Assembly (NCBI GenBank): GCA_020002185.1
Contig: CM034534.1
Coordinates: forward strand, 13,517,027 to 13,581,026
DNA from: Paraescarpia echinospica
Taxonomy: Eukaryota; Annelida; Polychaeta; Sabellida; Siboglinidae
DNA length: 64,000 nucleotides
Reading direction: 5' to 3'
Shown here piece after piece: positions 12,050 to 23,110 of the stretch. Position 1 is the stretch's first letter; each line of letters starts with the position of its first letter. The notes under the pieces were generated by a model that worked only from the letters and a program-made list of their open reading frames with translations, was not told where the DNA came from and did not search any database. A program made the position numbers and the translations under genes.

Positions 12050-12232
12050 GTGTGTGTTGTGTGTTTCAGTGTGTTGTGTGTGTGAGTGTGCGTTGTGTTT
12101 GTGTGTTGTGTGTGTGTTGTATGTGTGTATAGCTGTGTTGTGTGAGTTGTGTGAGTGTGTTTTGTGAGTGTTGTGTGTGTGTTTGTGTGTGTGTTTGTGT
12201 GTGTGGTGTTTGTGTGTTGTGTGTGTCAATGC
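12050..12232. repeat. TGTGTTG-type simple repeat
   Basis: Degenerate (TGTGTTG)n/(TG)n tract between the sixth and seventh hairpins. Minus-strand Thr/His-rich frames here are repeat artefacts. Confidence 0.9.
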
Positions 12233-12419
12233 ATAGACTATATAGATATAGTACATTCATATTATCACAGTAGAATAATACTACTGTAATACATCCAACG
12301 TATGCGAAAATGTAACACTGTCATTTCCGTGTGTCACGTGGGTCACGAAAACCCGGAATTTTAGCCTTTCCTATGGGAAAGGCTTGCCCGACCATTCGGA
12401 CCATCTAATGCAACAATAT

Positions 12420-13090
12420 TCCCATAGACTATGCCAAACTATTCCACCTGATCATCTTTTGTCATTGGTGTGATGAATTCCTTGCCCCGTGGACAAATCG
12501 GCGAGAGCATGAATAATTATGTGTTGCCATTCCAAGTATGCGAGTCAATTCAGTTCAAACAATGTGCAGGGCAAGACCTCGTCATACTTTGAGGAACCAC
12601 CCGTCTTAGGTCGGCATTCCTGTCACATCTGTATAAACAGCCAGCTCCTGTACCAATCTCGTTGTGGTCATGCAGTATCACACTCATTACCCTCACATTA
12701 CAATCTCTTTTGTAGACGACAACCCTCACGCCGAATGACAAGTGGCGGGTGGGCTGTGCCTCGTTAAAAACGACCAGCCAAGGGTACACGTCAACAGTTT
12801 AGCTCGAGCTCCCTCAGGGTTAATCATCTAAAGAAAGTGCAAGACAACCTTGCCAGTATAGGCGCCTGACTAAATTCATGCGGTAAATGAAACCTTTTAC
12901 TTAAGGTTATGTATACACTCAGAGAGTGAGAGAGAGGGGGAGAGAGACAGAGAGAGATGCGTAGAGGGTAGAGGGATGGTGGCTCGAGAGATTCATCCTC
13001 ATTTCATACCACAATGACAGTCGATTCGTAGCCACACTCATTAATCAATGATGCCTTGTTGGTCTGGTTACACTTAATCATTATCCTCTG
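12420..13090. other. 5' flank of MULE gene, no gene seen
   Basis: No exon supported. It contains a short GA-rich tract (about 12919-12960) and leads into the TATA element upstream of the MULE reading frame. I found no clear terminal inverted repeat of the MULE here. Confidence 0.4.
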
Positions 13091-13096
13091 CGACAC

Positions 13097-13103
13097 TATA
13101 TAA
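13097..13103 (+). promoter_or_regulatory. TATA box of the MULE gene
   Basis: TATATAA lies 87 bp upstream of the predicted ATG (13190), giving room for a start site near 13130 and a short leader. The ATG context GGCCACAATGA is a good initiation context. Inferred from position and sequence only. Confidence 0.5.
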
Positions 13104-14744
13104 TCCCGATTAGTGGCAGAAACGCCCCACAACTTCAGTAAACTGGTGTACGTCTAGTGACATTTTTTTTCACTTTAACTCTGGCCACAATGACTGCTAA
13201 CATTGACTGGCTTCCGTCGTATTTTCACATAGAAACTGTTAACGATGATTACATCACTGGCTGGATCGAAACTGAGGAACAACTGGTTTCTACACTGGAG
13301 TGTCACAAACGGGCTACCATGACCAACTTTGTAGTAGGATACCGGTATGTATTTGGAGACTAGTGCATAACGATGTGTCAATAATGTTTCACTCGGGAAG
13401 TAAAGTCTGTTTAAAGTTGCATTATGAGATCGTCCATCCTTTAAATAAAAAAAGTCCAGTGAACCAGCATGCCCTATACTATTTATGTCACTTTCGTAAT
13501 AGCAATGCTAAGATAAAACGTCAGAAAAGACTACATGGCATCATACGGTTATAATTGTGTCTCAACTTGCCCCACTCAAATTGCTATTGTGTTTGCGGAG
13601 CTACGATGTTTACAGAGGCTACTTTATACACTTCTGCTTCATGCAAACTGAGTCTGCCTTCCTAGAATTCGCTGTTTTGTTATCTCCATTATTCTCTACC
13701 TATTTACATAATTATCTCCATGTCTTGGTGTGCCATGTACTAACATACATACACGTGTAAACAATATGGGTGCATTCAGTATAAAATCAATCAAAAAGTC
13801 AAATGTACATGTCTGTCTTCAATTTTTATGAAACTTTTGTGTTGGTTTATGTGCAATATTGATGATAGTCGTGTAAATTCGTTGGTTAGGTATGTAATCT
13901 CCATACGGTCAAATTCCATTGGAGGATGACAGTGATTTAGAATCCTTGGAAATGATAACATTTTGTTTAACATTGTTGGACACGTCTCATGCCATTTTGA
14001 CCATTACAGTTACAATTGTCAAACATTTAAACAACACAATTAATGATATACCATTTTAATAGGTTCTTCTGTATGCAGGTCTCCTACAAGGAAGAATCGC
14101 AGCAAGAGGATATCTTGGGCACCTAATAGTGATGACACAATACCAAACCTCGTTCAAAAAATTACAATTCTTGCCTGTTAATATGGAAAGCCACATAAAA
14201 GAACAGCCAAGAGGCAAATGGAGGTATGTGCTCATTTAATTAAAACAATTACGTTCAAAAAATGTCATTGTGGTTCCTCTTCTATGTTATACGTTTTATT
14301 GTAAACAGAATGACCACCAGTACATGCGAGGCCGAAGATTCCATATCCAGAAGACACGGAAAGTAGGATGTGCTGCACAGATCCATATTCAGCACAATGT
14401 AAGGTAAGCAACAATGTGTGTACTTTTTCCAGTCTTGAGGCATTAATAATATATGTTATTGTCCTATACATATGGTACAAAATATTTTCCTTGTAAGTGG
14501 ACAATCTTACCATTCTACGCATTGCAGGTTACTACATTGAATTTGCCCCCACCCTGCCCCGAAAAACATGTTAGGGAACGTTTGGGTAATACATACTGTT
14601 GTATCAGTAATACTGATACAATGAAGTAGAATGCCACAGAAAGAAAGTGGATGTTGCCTGCAGGAGAACATATTTCCCACACATACACAAAATTATAGCT
14701 AAATTATTTATACATTTATATTTACAGACAAATTATTGTTTCAG

Positions 14745-15700
14745 GTTCAGCACCTTCAGCACTCCTGCTAACACCAGCATCCGTAAGAAGCATGAAGTCA
14801 TGAAGCAACTTGCCTTCATGATCAACTCGCCTGAACACACTGTGGAACAGCAACATCGAATAGTCGTGAAGCTGCCCCAGTCATGTGCTCATACCGGCCA
14901 TGTGCTGTCACCACAAGCCGCTGTCTCCAACCCAATGCACCCTGCTGTGAAGGAGAAGCTGTACTCTTACGTGGCTCTTGGCATCACCTCGACACCCATT
15001 ATGCGACGACTGCTGACACAGTTTGTTCAGGAGGATTTGTCACGCCAAGAACATGTCAGCGTAAAAAAGGGGGATAGAGCGTATTTCCCAACCAGCCAGG
15101 ATGTACGCAATCATATCCACAGTGCCCTTGTAGCTGGCCAGTACTCGGGTCTTGATGAAGAAAATCTCCAACACAAAGTGGAGGAGTGGAGGAAGAACGA
15201 CGCTTCGGCCAGTTTCTTCCTTCGGCCGTGTACCGAACGAAAGACGACAGCTGCCTGCAACAAAAGTGTGCATGCCAAACAAGACCGAGGTTTCACTGTC
15301 TGTGATGATGATGATGGTGAAGCCGCTACGTCTCATCAGTTTCTTTTCGTTCACCAGAATGGTGCACAGAAAAGGCTTCTCAACAAATACGGTGACATTG
15401 CACTTCTGGATGCCACCTACAAGACAACTAAATATAGCCTTCCCCTCTTCATGCTAGTAGTCCGCACCAATGTTGGTTACCTGACTGCTGCAGAGTTTAT
15501 TTGTGAAGTCGAAACAGCAGAAGCCATCACAGAAGCACTTCAAATAATATCTACCTGGAATCCACAGTGGACCCCGTCTTACTGGATGGTGGATAACAGC
15601 GACGTTGAGTGCCAGGCCACACGGAACGTCTTTCGCAGGGCACTGATTTATCTGTGCACCTTCCACCGGGAGCAGGCTTGGATGCGGTGGGTTCGTGATG
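14745..15700 (+). other. MULE transposase catalytic core exon
   Basis: Encodes LLDATYKTTKYSLPLFMLVV with the first catalytic Asp (15409-15411) and WMVDNSDVECQA with the second (15592-15594), followed by LCTFHREQAWMRWV, the conserved CxxH region of MULE transposases. The acidic Glu follows two exons later in TNNGVESLHRSLK (16484-16486). All three acidic residues are kept. The 956-bp exon is fully open. Confidence 0.93.
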
Positions 15701-16420
15701 GTATGTTTACTCTTGTATGATGATACAAAAATTAAGTCATTCGGCACATAAACAGAATGTTTTTTATTGATGATAGCACATATTCTCAGCTGCACCTCTG
15801 TAACTATAGCATTTTGTGGGAACACAAAGTCACAAATATAAGTTATGTGCATAGTGATGGCCAAATGTGGGTAATCATGTGTCAAATATTGGAGATAAAT
15901 GTTTCAGGCAAAAACGGTCTGGCTGTGGGTGAAAGGGAGGACTTCCTATCATCCATGCGGACCATTGCAAATGCGGAATCCAAACTGACCTACGTGACAG
16001 CGGTGAAAGCCTTTAGAGCAAGTCACCTTTACAACACCAACAGGAAGGTGAAGACATACACTGAAAACTGGTGGCTCAACATACCTGAGGTAAGTTGACT
16101 CTCACGTAATGGTGGCTGACTGGAGTAAGTAAGACCCAATTAATAATAATAATAGTAATAACACCCCAGTAATATTGACATGTGTATACATACAGAAATA
16201 TATATCCTGGAAGCAGATGAGGATTAAAGTCATAGAAGCAGCTTTAAAATGTTTGTAATAGAAAACGTGTAGTTGGTGTTTGTATATATATATTTAAGGA
16301 CAAAATGTATTATCGTTTCTCATGACAAAACTGTACTTCTTTGTTATGTCAGAAAATAAATCACACTCTTGCATTTTGTACTAGTAAATAACAATCAAAA
16401 TCAAGTATTATTATTTTCAG

Positions 16421-17369
16421 CGATGGTGCAGTGCTTTCACTGATAGTGGATTCCACATCCGAGTCACAACCAACAATGGTGTCGAGTCTTTACACCGTTC
16501 ACTGAAGCACAGCTACTTGAAACTATCAGGAGTTGGAAGCCTTGCTAACTTGGCCTGTAATCTGGTTGAGCTGTTTGTACCCAATCAGCTGCTCACGTAT
16601 GCCCAGAAGAACTATAGAAGTAGTGAACACTATCGGCGGTTCAATGAAGATATCCCCTACTATCTTCGCAACAGACCACGCAGCGTTGTACAACACTGTC
16701 TGCGTGCACACGAAGCAGCCTCTGCCTACAATCTACACGACCTCAACATGGTAGGCCACCACAAGTTCGAGGTTTCCAGTGAACGTGACCCCAATATCTG
16801 GTATGAAGTAGACTTCGGATCACCTGCGAAGCCACCATCATGCCAGTGTCGGGCGTTCAGATCTTCAAACCTGCCATGCAAACACTTCTTTGCGATCTTC
16901 AGGAACACAACTATGTCTTGGGCTGATCTAACACCGGAGTATCGAGACAGTCCTTACATGACCTTGGACATGGATGTCACCTGCCAGACTCCCGTCAACG
17001 TTGTTGTTGTCCAACCTACAAATGAAGGCACTGATATTATAGGACATGAAGACAGTACACAGCAGCACAGTGCACCTGTAAGGGTGGACAGGAAAGAGGA
17101 AGGAAGCCTACATAGTGCACAGCAGAAACTGCGGACAGCATTAAAACAAGTTGAAAATGCTACCTTTCTGTGTGCACAAGCACAAAGCATAGTAGAAGTG
17201 ACTGAAATGTTACAACAAGCCACAAAGAAACTTCTAGCTCATGCTGTCATTGACAACAAGTTGTACATACGACCGGAGCAGAAATAAGTCAAGAGACGTC
17301 CCAACAGAAGGCAGTTACCAGCACGGAAAAAAAGGAAAACATGTAAAGCAAGATACACAATGCAAAAAG
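16421..17369 (+). other. catalytic Glu, SWIM finger and basic segment exon
   Basis: It starts RWCSAFTDSG and holds the catalytic Glu, then SCQCRAFRSSNLPCKHFFAI, a CxCx9CxH SWIM zinc finger typical of MULE proteins. The local frame stops at TAA 17285-17287, but the next 27 codons read on as a strongly basic stretch (KRRPNRRQLPARKKRKTCKA), ending one base into a codon at donor GTAGTG (17370). That phase fits the acceptor at 17780, so the stop looks like a point mutation rather than the true end. The basic stretch could be a nuclear localisation signal. Confidence 0.85.
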
Positions 17370-17780
17370 GTAGTGAGAAAAAAATGATGTTAGTTACGGG
17401 TTAGTCACGGTTCAGTTCATAGTCTAGCTATACACAATATATGCCTGGCCAACCAAAAGGCAATAAGAGCAAGACCCACAGCACAAAAGAGAAGTGAGAA
17501 ACATTTGTAGCCACATTGTAATCGTTGACACTATCATGGACTATTCTGTATCATTAACCTAAAGCATACCTTACACATTGTATGGTAGCTGCTGCTAAGG
17601 CCATGCTATTTATTTACTAGCACATAATTAACATAAATCTGTATCTGTCACACCAAACTTGGCAACTGGACTGTATTATAGAAATACACTGTGTTTGTAC
17701 GACCTGTCATAAGTCACCTGTTGCTGCGGACACCACGTTCAGCTGTCCTTCAGTACTTCACCTGGTCAACTCTCTTGCAG

Positions 17781-18038
17781 CTGCTGTCATTGATGTGTCA
17801 CATTTGTACCACACTGCACCCAGTCATCTGGTCTCGTCAGCAAGTGTAACATCGGACCACTCCGCCAAGACATCGGACCACTTCGCCAAGACTGACGAGA
17901 CATCGAACCACTCCGCCAAGACTGATGAGACATCGAACCACTCCGCCAAGACTGATGAGACATCGGACCACTCCGCCAAGACTGACGAGACGTCGGACCA
18001 CTCCACCAAGACTGTCAATGTAGACAATCTGAAAGAAA
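17781..18038 (+). other. linker exon with 11-residue repeats
   Basis: A 33-bp unit encoding DETSDHSAKT (plus one residue) is repeated about four times with two shorter units before it. It is acidic and Ser/Thr-rich, probably a disordered linker between the transposase and peptidase modules. Phase matches the preceding and following exons. Confidence 0.85.
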
Positions 18039-18326
18039 GTAAGCACTTGTTTACAGTTGCAAAAGATGTCAGGAACTGTTTTTAAATGATACAACCTATG
18101 AAATGAAAGTCTCTTATAGAATTGTTTAGTATGTTGGTGTGCATGAATTGTAACACTACTTTTTATATTCCCAGGAACTTCAACAGAGCAAAGTGCTGTG
18201 AACACATCCTATCAAGACAGAACAGTCGCACAGGAGGTAGGCATTACTATTACATGCTTTTAAGGTTAAGCACATTACTAGTTTTGGCACTGTGGTGGAG
18301 ATACAAGTTGGTTTATTCCATTTCAG

Positions 18327-20272
18327 CTCAGTGACGACCTTTTGGAGGTGACAGATGATTTTCTGATGACGCTGCAAAACAGCAAGACTTTTAAAGTCAT
18401 ACAAAGTTTTCTGCGGTAAGGTGGCCCGTTGTTGCCCAAACTTGATTATGTCATATGCGATGAGAGCCGTCCTCGGTTCTACAACGTAGATCCAGCCTAC
18501 CTAGGACGGCCTGTCAGGGTACACAAACCAGCAGACAATGCTAAGGTACTGCTAAATGTTTTGTGATGAAGTAAATGATAATGAGTGTTATTTTGAATAA
18601 AATGCATGCATTAAAAATATTGGTATAAAGGAAAAATAAAAATGTAATCACACTTAAAGGCAGGAAAGTTAGTGTAGCATATAAATTTAGAATAACAAAC
18701 AATTAATTGTTACGATACTTACAAATAAGTCACACTGCCAACCCTGTTGGAGGTAACAACACAAAAACCAGGTTAGTGTAAAACTATATGCCACCTTCAT
18801 AAACAACAAATACATTGCTTTGAAGAAACAGGAACCACTTCCTGTGACACCACGGATAGATGACATCTGGGAATATCACAGCACCTCCTCCGCACTGATG
18901 GCCATAGTGTGCAATGTCAAGCTGTCCGGGTTTGCCTTTGGCATGGTCAAACCCAACAACGACGTCGTAGATGACGTAAGTTTTACTGGACAGTGTAAAC
19001 TAACATTATTACATGCATTAAACCTGCTTCACCATATATACAAAATATATATAAGAAAAAGTGCGATTACGTTAAATCTATATAAAACAGTTATTCTGTG
19101 TATGCATGCATGCATGCATGTATGTTTGTGGACCCTCATCTCCGTTAGTTTTCTTGAATCTTTCGATGTGATCTAGCTATTACAGTATTACAGGTCATAC
19201 GAGCATACATGCAGGTCCTGGTGCAAAGGACAAAGGCAGCCGACATCGACAGCCATGTAATGAACATGTTACTTACGTCACCAAATACAGCAACATTGCC
19301 AAAGGTACGTTGGGGTATAACAGGAACTACATGATTTCTAGTGCTCCTTGAACATATAGCCTTTACTTCTTAGTGTTCTGTCCAGGTTTTCAAAATGGCA
19401 GGGTGTCATTTTTTATGTAATCATTCAAAGAACTTTTGCTATACAATGGCATCATGTGAACTTCAACAATAATGACAATTGTAACATTTTGCCATTGTGC
19501 CTTTTGTCATTTGAAATGGAATGTTTTTTGTAGAATTTGAAAATGGAATTTGCCCTTTCCTTACGCAAAATGTTCCTTTTTTGTAACGAGAAATGAAATG
19601 TGTCTCTAAGAATGTGTTGACATGTCATTATTTTCAGCATGTCTTTGATGTTGCAAGCGTGGAGTTGGCGCCGTTCAATGTGTCCGGAGACCATTGGGAG
19701 TTGCTGGCATTCTATCCTAGTACAAGAAATATTGTGTATTTAAACCCACTGGGGGAGATGCCAAACCAGATTGGGGCCATTCTAAATTCATGGAACATTG
19801 TTGTAAAGAGGTACCCGAAGGAAGTGCCTCAAGGCGTGTGGACCGTCACACTGCGTCCACACACAAAGCAACAAGACGGGCACAGCTGCAGAGTATTAGT
19901 CATGCAAGTAAGTGGCGAAACACTAACAAGACAAACACACATATATGTATCTTACATAGAACCATTACTGTTTACTATTTTAAGTTTCTTTACATTTATT
20001 AGTGCTTATGTAGTTATGTCATCGTGCGGATCCACTGTTTGCAATGTCCATGTTTGCAGAGGTTCTCAAATAGAGAACTTCCATATCAGATATCTGTTGT
20101 TACATTATAATTATTACATAGCATGTTTACACGTTTTTTCTCTGATTAATTCCAAATGATTTGATAAAGTTCGCAGAGCTGATCCTCAGTGAGAAAGACC
20201 TGGTGATAGTGGACCCTATCGACACCCTGCGCAGACATATTACACAGCGCCTGTTGCGTAACACAGACAAAG
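18327..20272 (+). other. Ulp1/C48 cysteine peptidase module (5 exons)
   Basis: The N-terminal part LSDDLLEVTDDF...LPKLDYVICD is broken by TAA at 18417-18419; then NNDVVDDVIRAYMQVL matches the 'LnD..I..Y...L' entry motif of Ulp1 peptidases. Exon 12 (19638-19907) holds GDHWELLAF (catalytic His), IVYLNPLG (Asn in place of the usual Asp, as in many transposon C48 domains) and KQQDGHSCRVLV (oxyanion Gln and nucleophile Cys). The usual Gly after the Cys is Arg here, which is unusual. Exon 13 gives the C-terminal helix. Family role: cleavage of SUMO or related isopeptide bonds. Confidence 0.88.
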
Positions 20273-20637
20273 GTAAGCGAGCTCGATGTAGAGCTACAGT
20301 TGGATTCCATGTCAACAGTACATTATATCAAGAACACAGAAAAATTACCCTTGACAAGTACAGGTACGTCAGTTGTAATGAATAACAGTAAAAGATGTTT
20401 CCGGTTACTTTGCAGATTATGATAGTAATTAGCTGAAGGTGCAATTACGCAACACTGTTAATTTACAAAAAAATTAACAGGGTGGATTGTAATCATGATA
20501 GAATTGGCAGGTGCAGCAGGATTATATTTTATGCATTTGTTTTACTGGTGAGGTGTTTACACAGATCAATGTATCATGGAAATAGCTAGAGTCACAATGG
20601 TGTCTACTTGTGTACAAATAATCTTCACACATTAATC

Positions 20638-20780
20638 GCAGCATGGCTGAATGCTTCAGCGAGGAGTCAACATAGTGTTGAAGTGAACAGGTCTGCCCGG
20701 GAGTAATGTGTAAAGTGTTCTGAACAGTACAAAGAGATGGATAGTGTGCTGTAAGAACTGACCTTTACTTGTAATGTTTT
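20638..20780 (+). repeat. SINE-like segment shared with both inverted arms
   Basis: Resembles 7990-8100 and its inverted copy at 29225-29345, plus a third version at 29505-29600 (shared words: GGCTGAATGCTTC, GTCTGCC.GGGAGT, AAAGTG.T.TGA.CAGT, AGAACTTACCTTTA). Here it lies in the last-but-one intron of the MULE gene, ending just before the PHD exon acceptor. Confidence 0.6.
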
Positions 20781-20785
20781 CACAG

Positions 20786-21218
20786 ATGCCGTAAGGCAAT
20801 GTTGCAGACACTGTGGCAGTCACAGCAGCAATGAAGGAGGATGGGTTAGTACATTTCACAACTATTTTCTTGAGAAATTGACTACGGTAATCTTATATAC
20901 CTTCATATGACTGAAATAAACTTATGTAAGAAATGTACATTATAATGCATAATTTGCACATATATGCATGCATGCATACATGACCCACCCATGTTCATAC
21001 ACATAAGCTTTCAGGATTACTATGTTTACTTCTGTATTATACATATTTCTACTAATCACTGATGTTAATTTGTGTGTATGTTGTAGGTGGCATGTGCCAG
21101 CTGTCACTGGCGTTTCCATACCAGATGTGCTGGTACAAGAATTGGCCACTTCCTCTGTGACATCTGCCAGCTGCAGGAGGCGAGGGATGTTGACACCGAC
21201 ACCAGCACTTCCAGCTAG
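20786..21218 (+). other. C-terminal PHD finger (2 exons)
   Basis: Across the splice junction the protein reads CCRHCG, then VACASCHWRFHTRC and GHFLCDIC: the C4-H-C3 spacing of a PHD finger, including the aromatic/His of W.FH..C. The frame ends at TAG 21216-21218 after a short acidic tail. PHD fingers read histone tails; here it may target the protein to chromatin (inference). Confidence 0.88.
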
Positions 21219-21905
21219 TTTGGCTGCATCTCTGTAACAACACCATATCTTGACACGCGCTAAATCTCGTCATGCACTATAGACTACATATATATTATAA
21301 AAGACCGACTGTTGAAATGCGTTTAATGAAGACATTTTATTGTTGACATTCAACTGTTTTGGGAGGATACAGTTTGTTTAAATGACAACGTGCTGCTTTC
21401 CAATGCAAGGCCTCGTTCCTATTACTAATTAGATGGTTATGTTTATTATGCATAAGATTATTTGTGATGACACCCTCACAATTATTGAGGTCGCCATTCA
21501 GGGATTTGTGTGACTGGTGTGCGATGTTGGTTGGTAAAGACTGAGTTGACGAAAGTCATTTCTATTTTGTTAAAATATATTTGGGTGATAAGTATTTTAG
21601 AATACATATTTTCTATATGATGCGTGTAGTCAGGAAAGTTTAAGAATACATGTATGGCATAAAATGTGACATTACAGCCAGTAGCAAGGACTCGGTTGCA
21701 ATAGACTGCATGGAAGCAGCCACATTCCAGGGCTAATACTAATAGCGTATATATATATGTGAATTGAAACTCGTTAGATTCTAAATTTCAATACACAGTA
21801 TTTCATTAAATAACTTTAAAATTGATTACTTATAAAATGGTAGATTTGAAAAATGTAATTGATGTGATTATGTTTTGAACAGAATATATAGTTAGTATAG
21901 TGAGG
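21219..21905. other. 3' flank of MULE gene, no gene seen
   Basis: AT-rich, with no exon and no convincing terminal inverted repeat of the MULE. No canonical AATAAA close to the stop; the 3' end of the transcript is not clear. Confidence 0.4.
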
Positions 21906-21914
21906 CTGTGATAA

Positions 21915-22240
21915 GACATGACTCGGAGACAGACGGACCAACCACAGATTGGACCTATGACAGACACACCAATGACAGACGGACCTTTAACAGATACATG
22001 ACAGATAGATGAACTTACATGAGACAGACGCACCTATGATAGCCCTACAACAGACAGGCGAACCAGACAGACAGGCGGACCTACAACAGACACATACGAC
22101 AGACAGGTGGACCAATGGCAGACCTATGACAGACAGACCAACAGACATACACACCTAGGATAGACGGATGGACCTGTGACATAGAGTAAGACCCACGACA
22201 GACATAATACACAGACGACAGACAGGTAACATGGACAGAT
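21915..22240. repeat. degenerate (GACA)n-type minisatellite
   Basis: Repeated words ACAGACGGACC, ACAGACAG and CCTATGACAGAC at irregular spacing. Low complexity, no coding potential. Confidence 0.85.
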
Positions 22241-22384
22241 GGTGTCCAAACCGACTTACATAGTTAAAAAAATGGCCACGTTCACATTTTGTTTAGTTTT
22301 GTTTGTTAATTTTGACTTCATATCACTTTTTTGTATGTTTATATTATGTACTTTTATAAGACATTAAAGAAATATATAATAATA

Positions 22385-23110
22385 TCTAATACGTCTCATG
22401 TCCAACCTACACTGTTCCTTCACTAATGCTGCATTGTGCCCTCTAGTTACACTGCCTTCTTTCAGTTTGAAGAAAATATTTCTATCAATATCCTCATAAC
22501 CATTCAATATCTTAAACACTTCTATTTGGTCTCGTCTTAGACCTCCTAGTCTCTAATGTTGTCAACCCACATTCTAATAGGTGTCTTTCATAACCAAGAT
22601 TTTTCAGTTTAGGAATAAGCTTAGTTGCTATTCGTTGCACTCTTTCTAGCTTATCCATGTCTTTGTCACGATGTAGCCTCGGCTTGTATACAGTATTCCA
22701 ATTGTGGCCTAACTATTGCTTTGTACAGTGGTACAATTAGCTGTTTCTCCTTATATGTGACATTTCTCCTAATCAATGAGCCCTAGCTACTACTACTAGC
22801 TAATATTTGGATACCCTTTAAAGGAGCAATTCCACATTGCTCTGAAACTTTCACGTCAGCACTAACTTACTCCTAAGTCCTTTTCTTTTACAGTTTTATT
22901 TACTATAGTATCCCCCATTAATATGTATTCTTTGTTCACATTTCTATATCTAATGTGGATCCATTTACACTTCCCAAAACTGAATAACATTTGCCATTTT
23001 TTAGACCATTCGACCAATTTGGCTAAATCATCCTGTAAAGTGTGTTTATCTACATCTGTTTCAATCTTACTTAACTGGCCTAAATTATTAGCAGTGTAGG
23101 GTTAGGGTAG
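22385..23110 (-). mobile_element. CR1-type LINE 3' fragment
   Basis: The reverse complement encodes the C-terminal end of a CR1-like ORF2 with many stops, and the DNA aligns by eye with the minus-strand CR1 at 58.2-58.9 kb (same series of segments around TAACCATTCAATAT.TTAAA). A decayed, 5'-truncated copy. Confidence 0.75.

Larger units (their letters stand above)
10663..12404. repeat. array of ~7 nested hairpins, ~190-bp period
   Basis: Hairpins at about 10663-10732, 10859-10900, 11040-11106, 11252-11319, 11440-11510 (decayed), 11974-12041 and 12340-12404. The typical unit has an outer stem GGTCCCGAA/TTCGGGACC and an inner stem TCGGGCTTTTAGCCTTTCC paired with GGAAAGGCTAAAAGCCCGA. Each is preceded by a conserved leader (TAACAT...GTCGTTCC..TGTGTCACTG). 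The spacing between the last three is lengthened by TG-rich tracts. It sits between the left inverted arm and the MULE gene. Confidence 0.9.
13190..21218 (+). pseudogene. MULE transposase-SWIM-Ulp1-PHD fusion, 15 exons
   Basis: Fifteen exons with GT-AG borders: 13190-13344, 14079-14223, 14309-14403, 14745-15700, 15908-16089, 16421-17369, 17781-18038, 18175-18236, 18327-18545, 18832-18975, 19194-19304, 19638-19907, 20170-20272, 20786-20844, 21087-21218. Every junction keeps phase, giving 1279 codons and then TAG. Order: N-terminal region with a GCAAQIHI segment, MULE DDE domain (D354, D415, E533), SWIM finger (C652, C654, C664, H666), basic tail (about 801-827), 11-residue repeats, C48/Ulp1 peptidase (H1111, N1128, Q1171, C1176), PHD finger (C1222-C1263). 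The only visible damage is TAA at codons 86, 800 and 965; there is no frameshift. The MULE part would cut and paste the element in the nucleus; the peptidase and PHD suggest action on SUMO/ubiquitin-type conjugates and chromatin (inference). Exons 10 and 13 have weak acceptors. Confidence 0.9.

Noticed and set aside
15454..15885. 143-codon minus-strand frame
   Set aside because: Antisense shadow of the MULE catalytic exon.
14179..18419. Stop-codon reassignment (TAA as sense) to explain the MULE frame
   Set aside because: The glass gene ends in TAA and other remnants contain all three stops; simple point mutations suffice.
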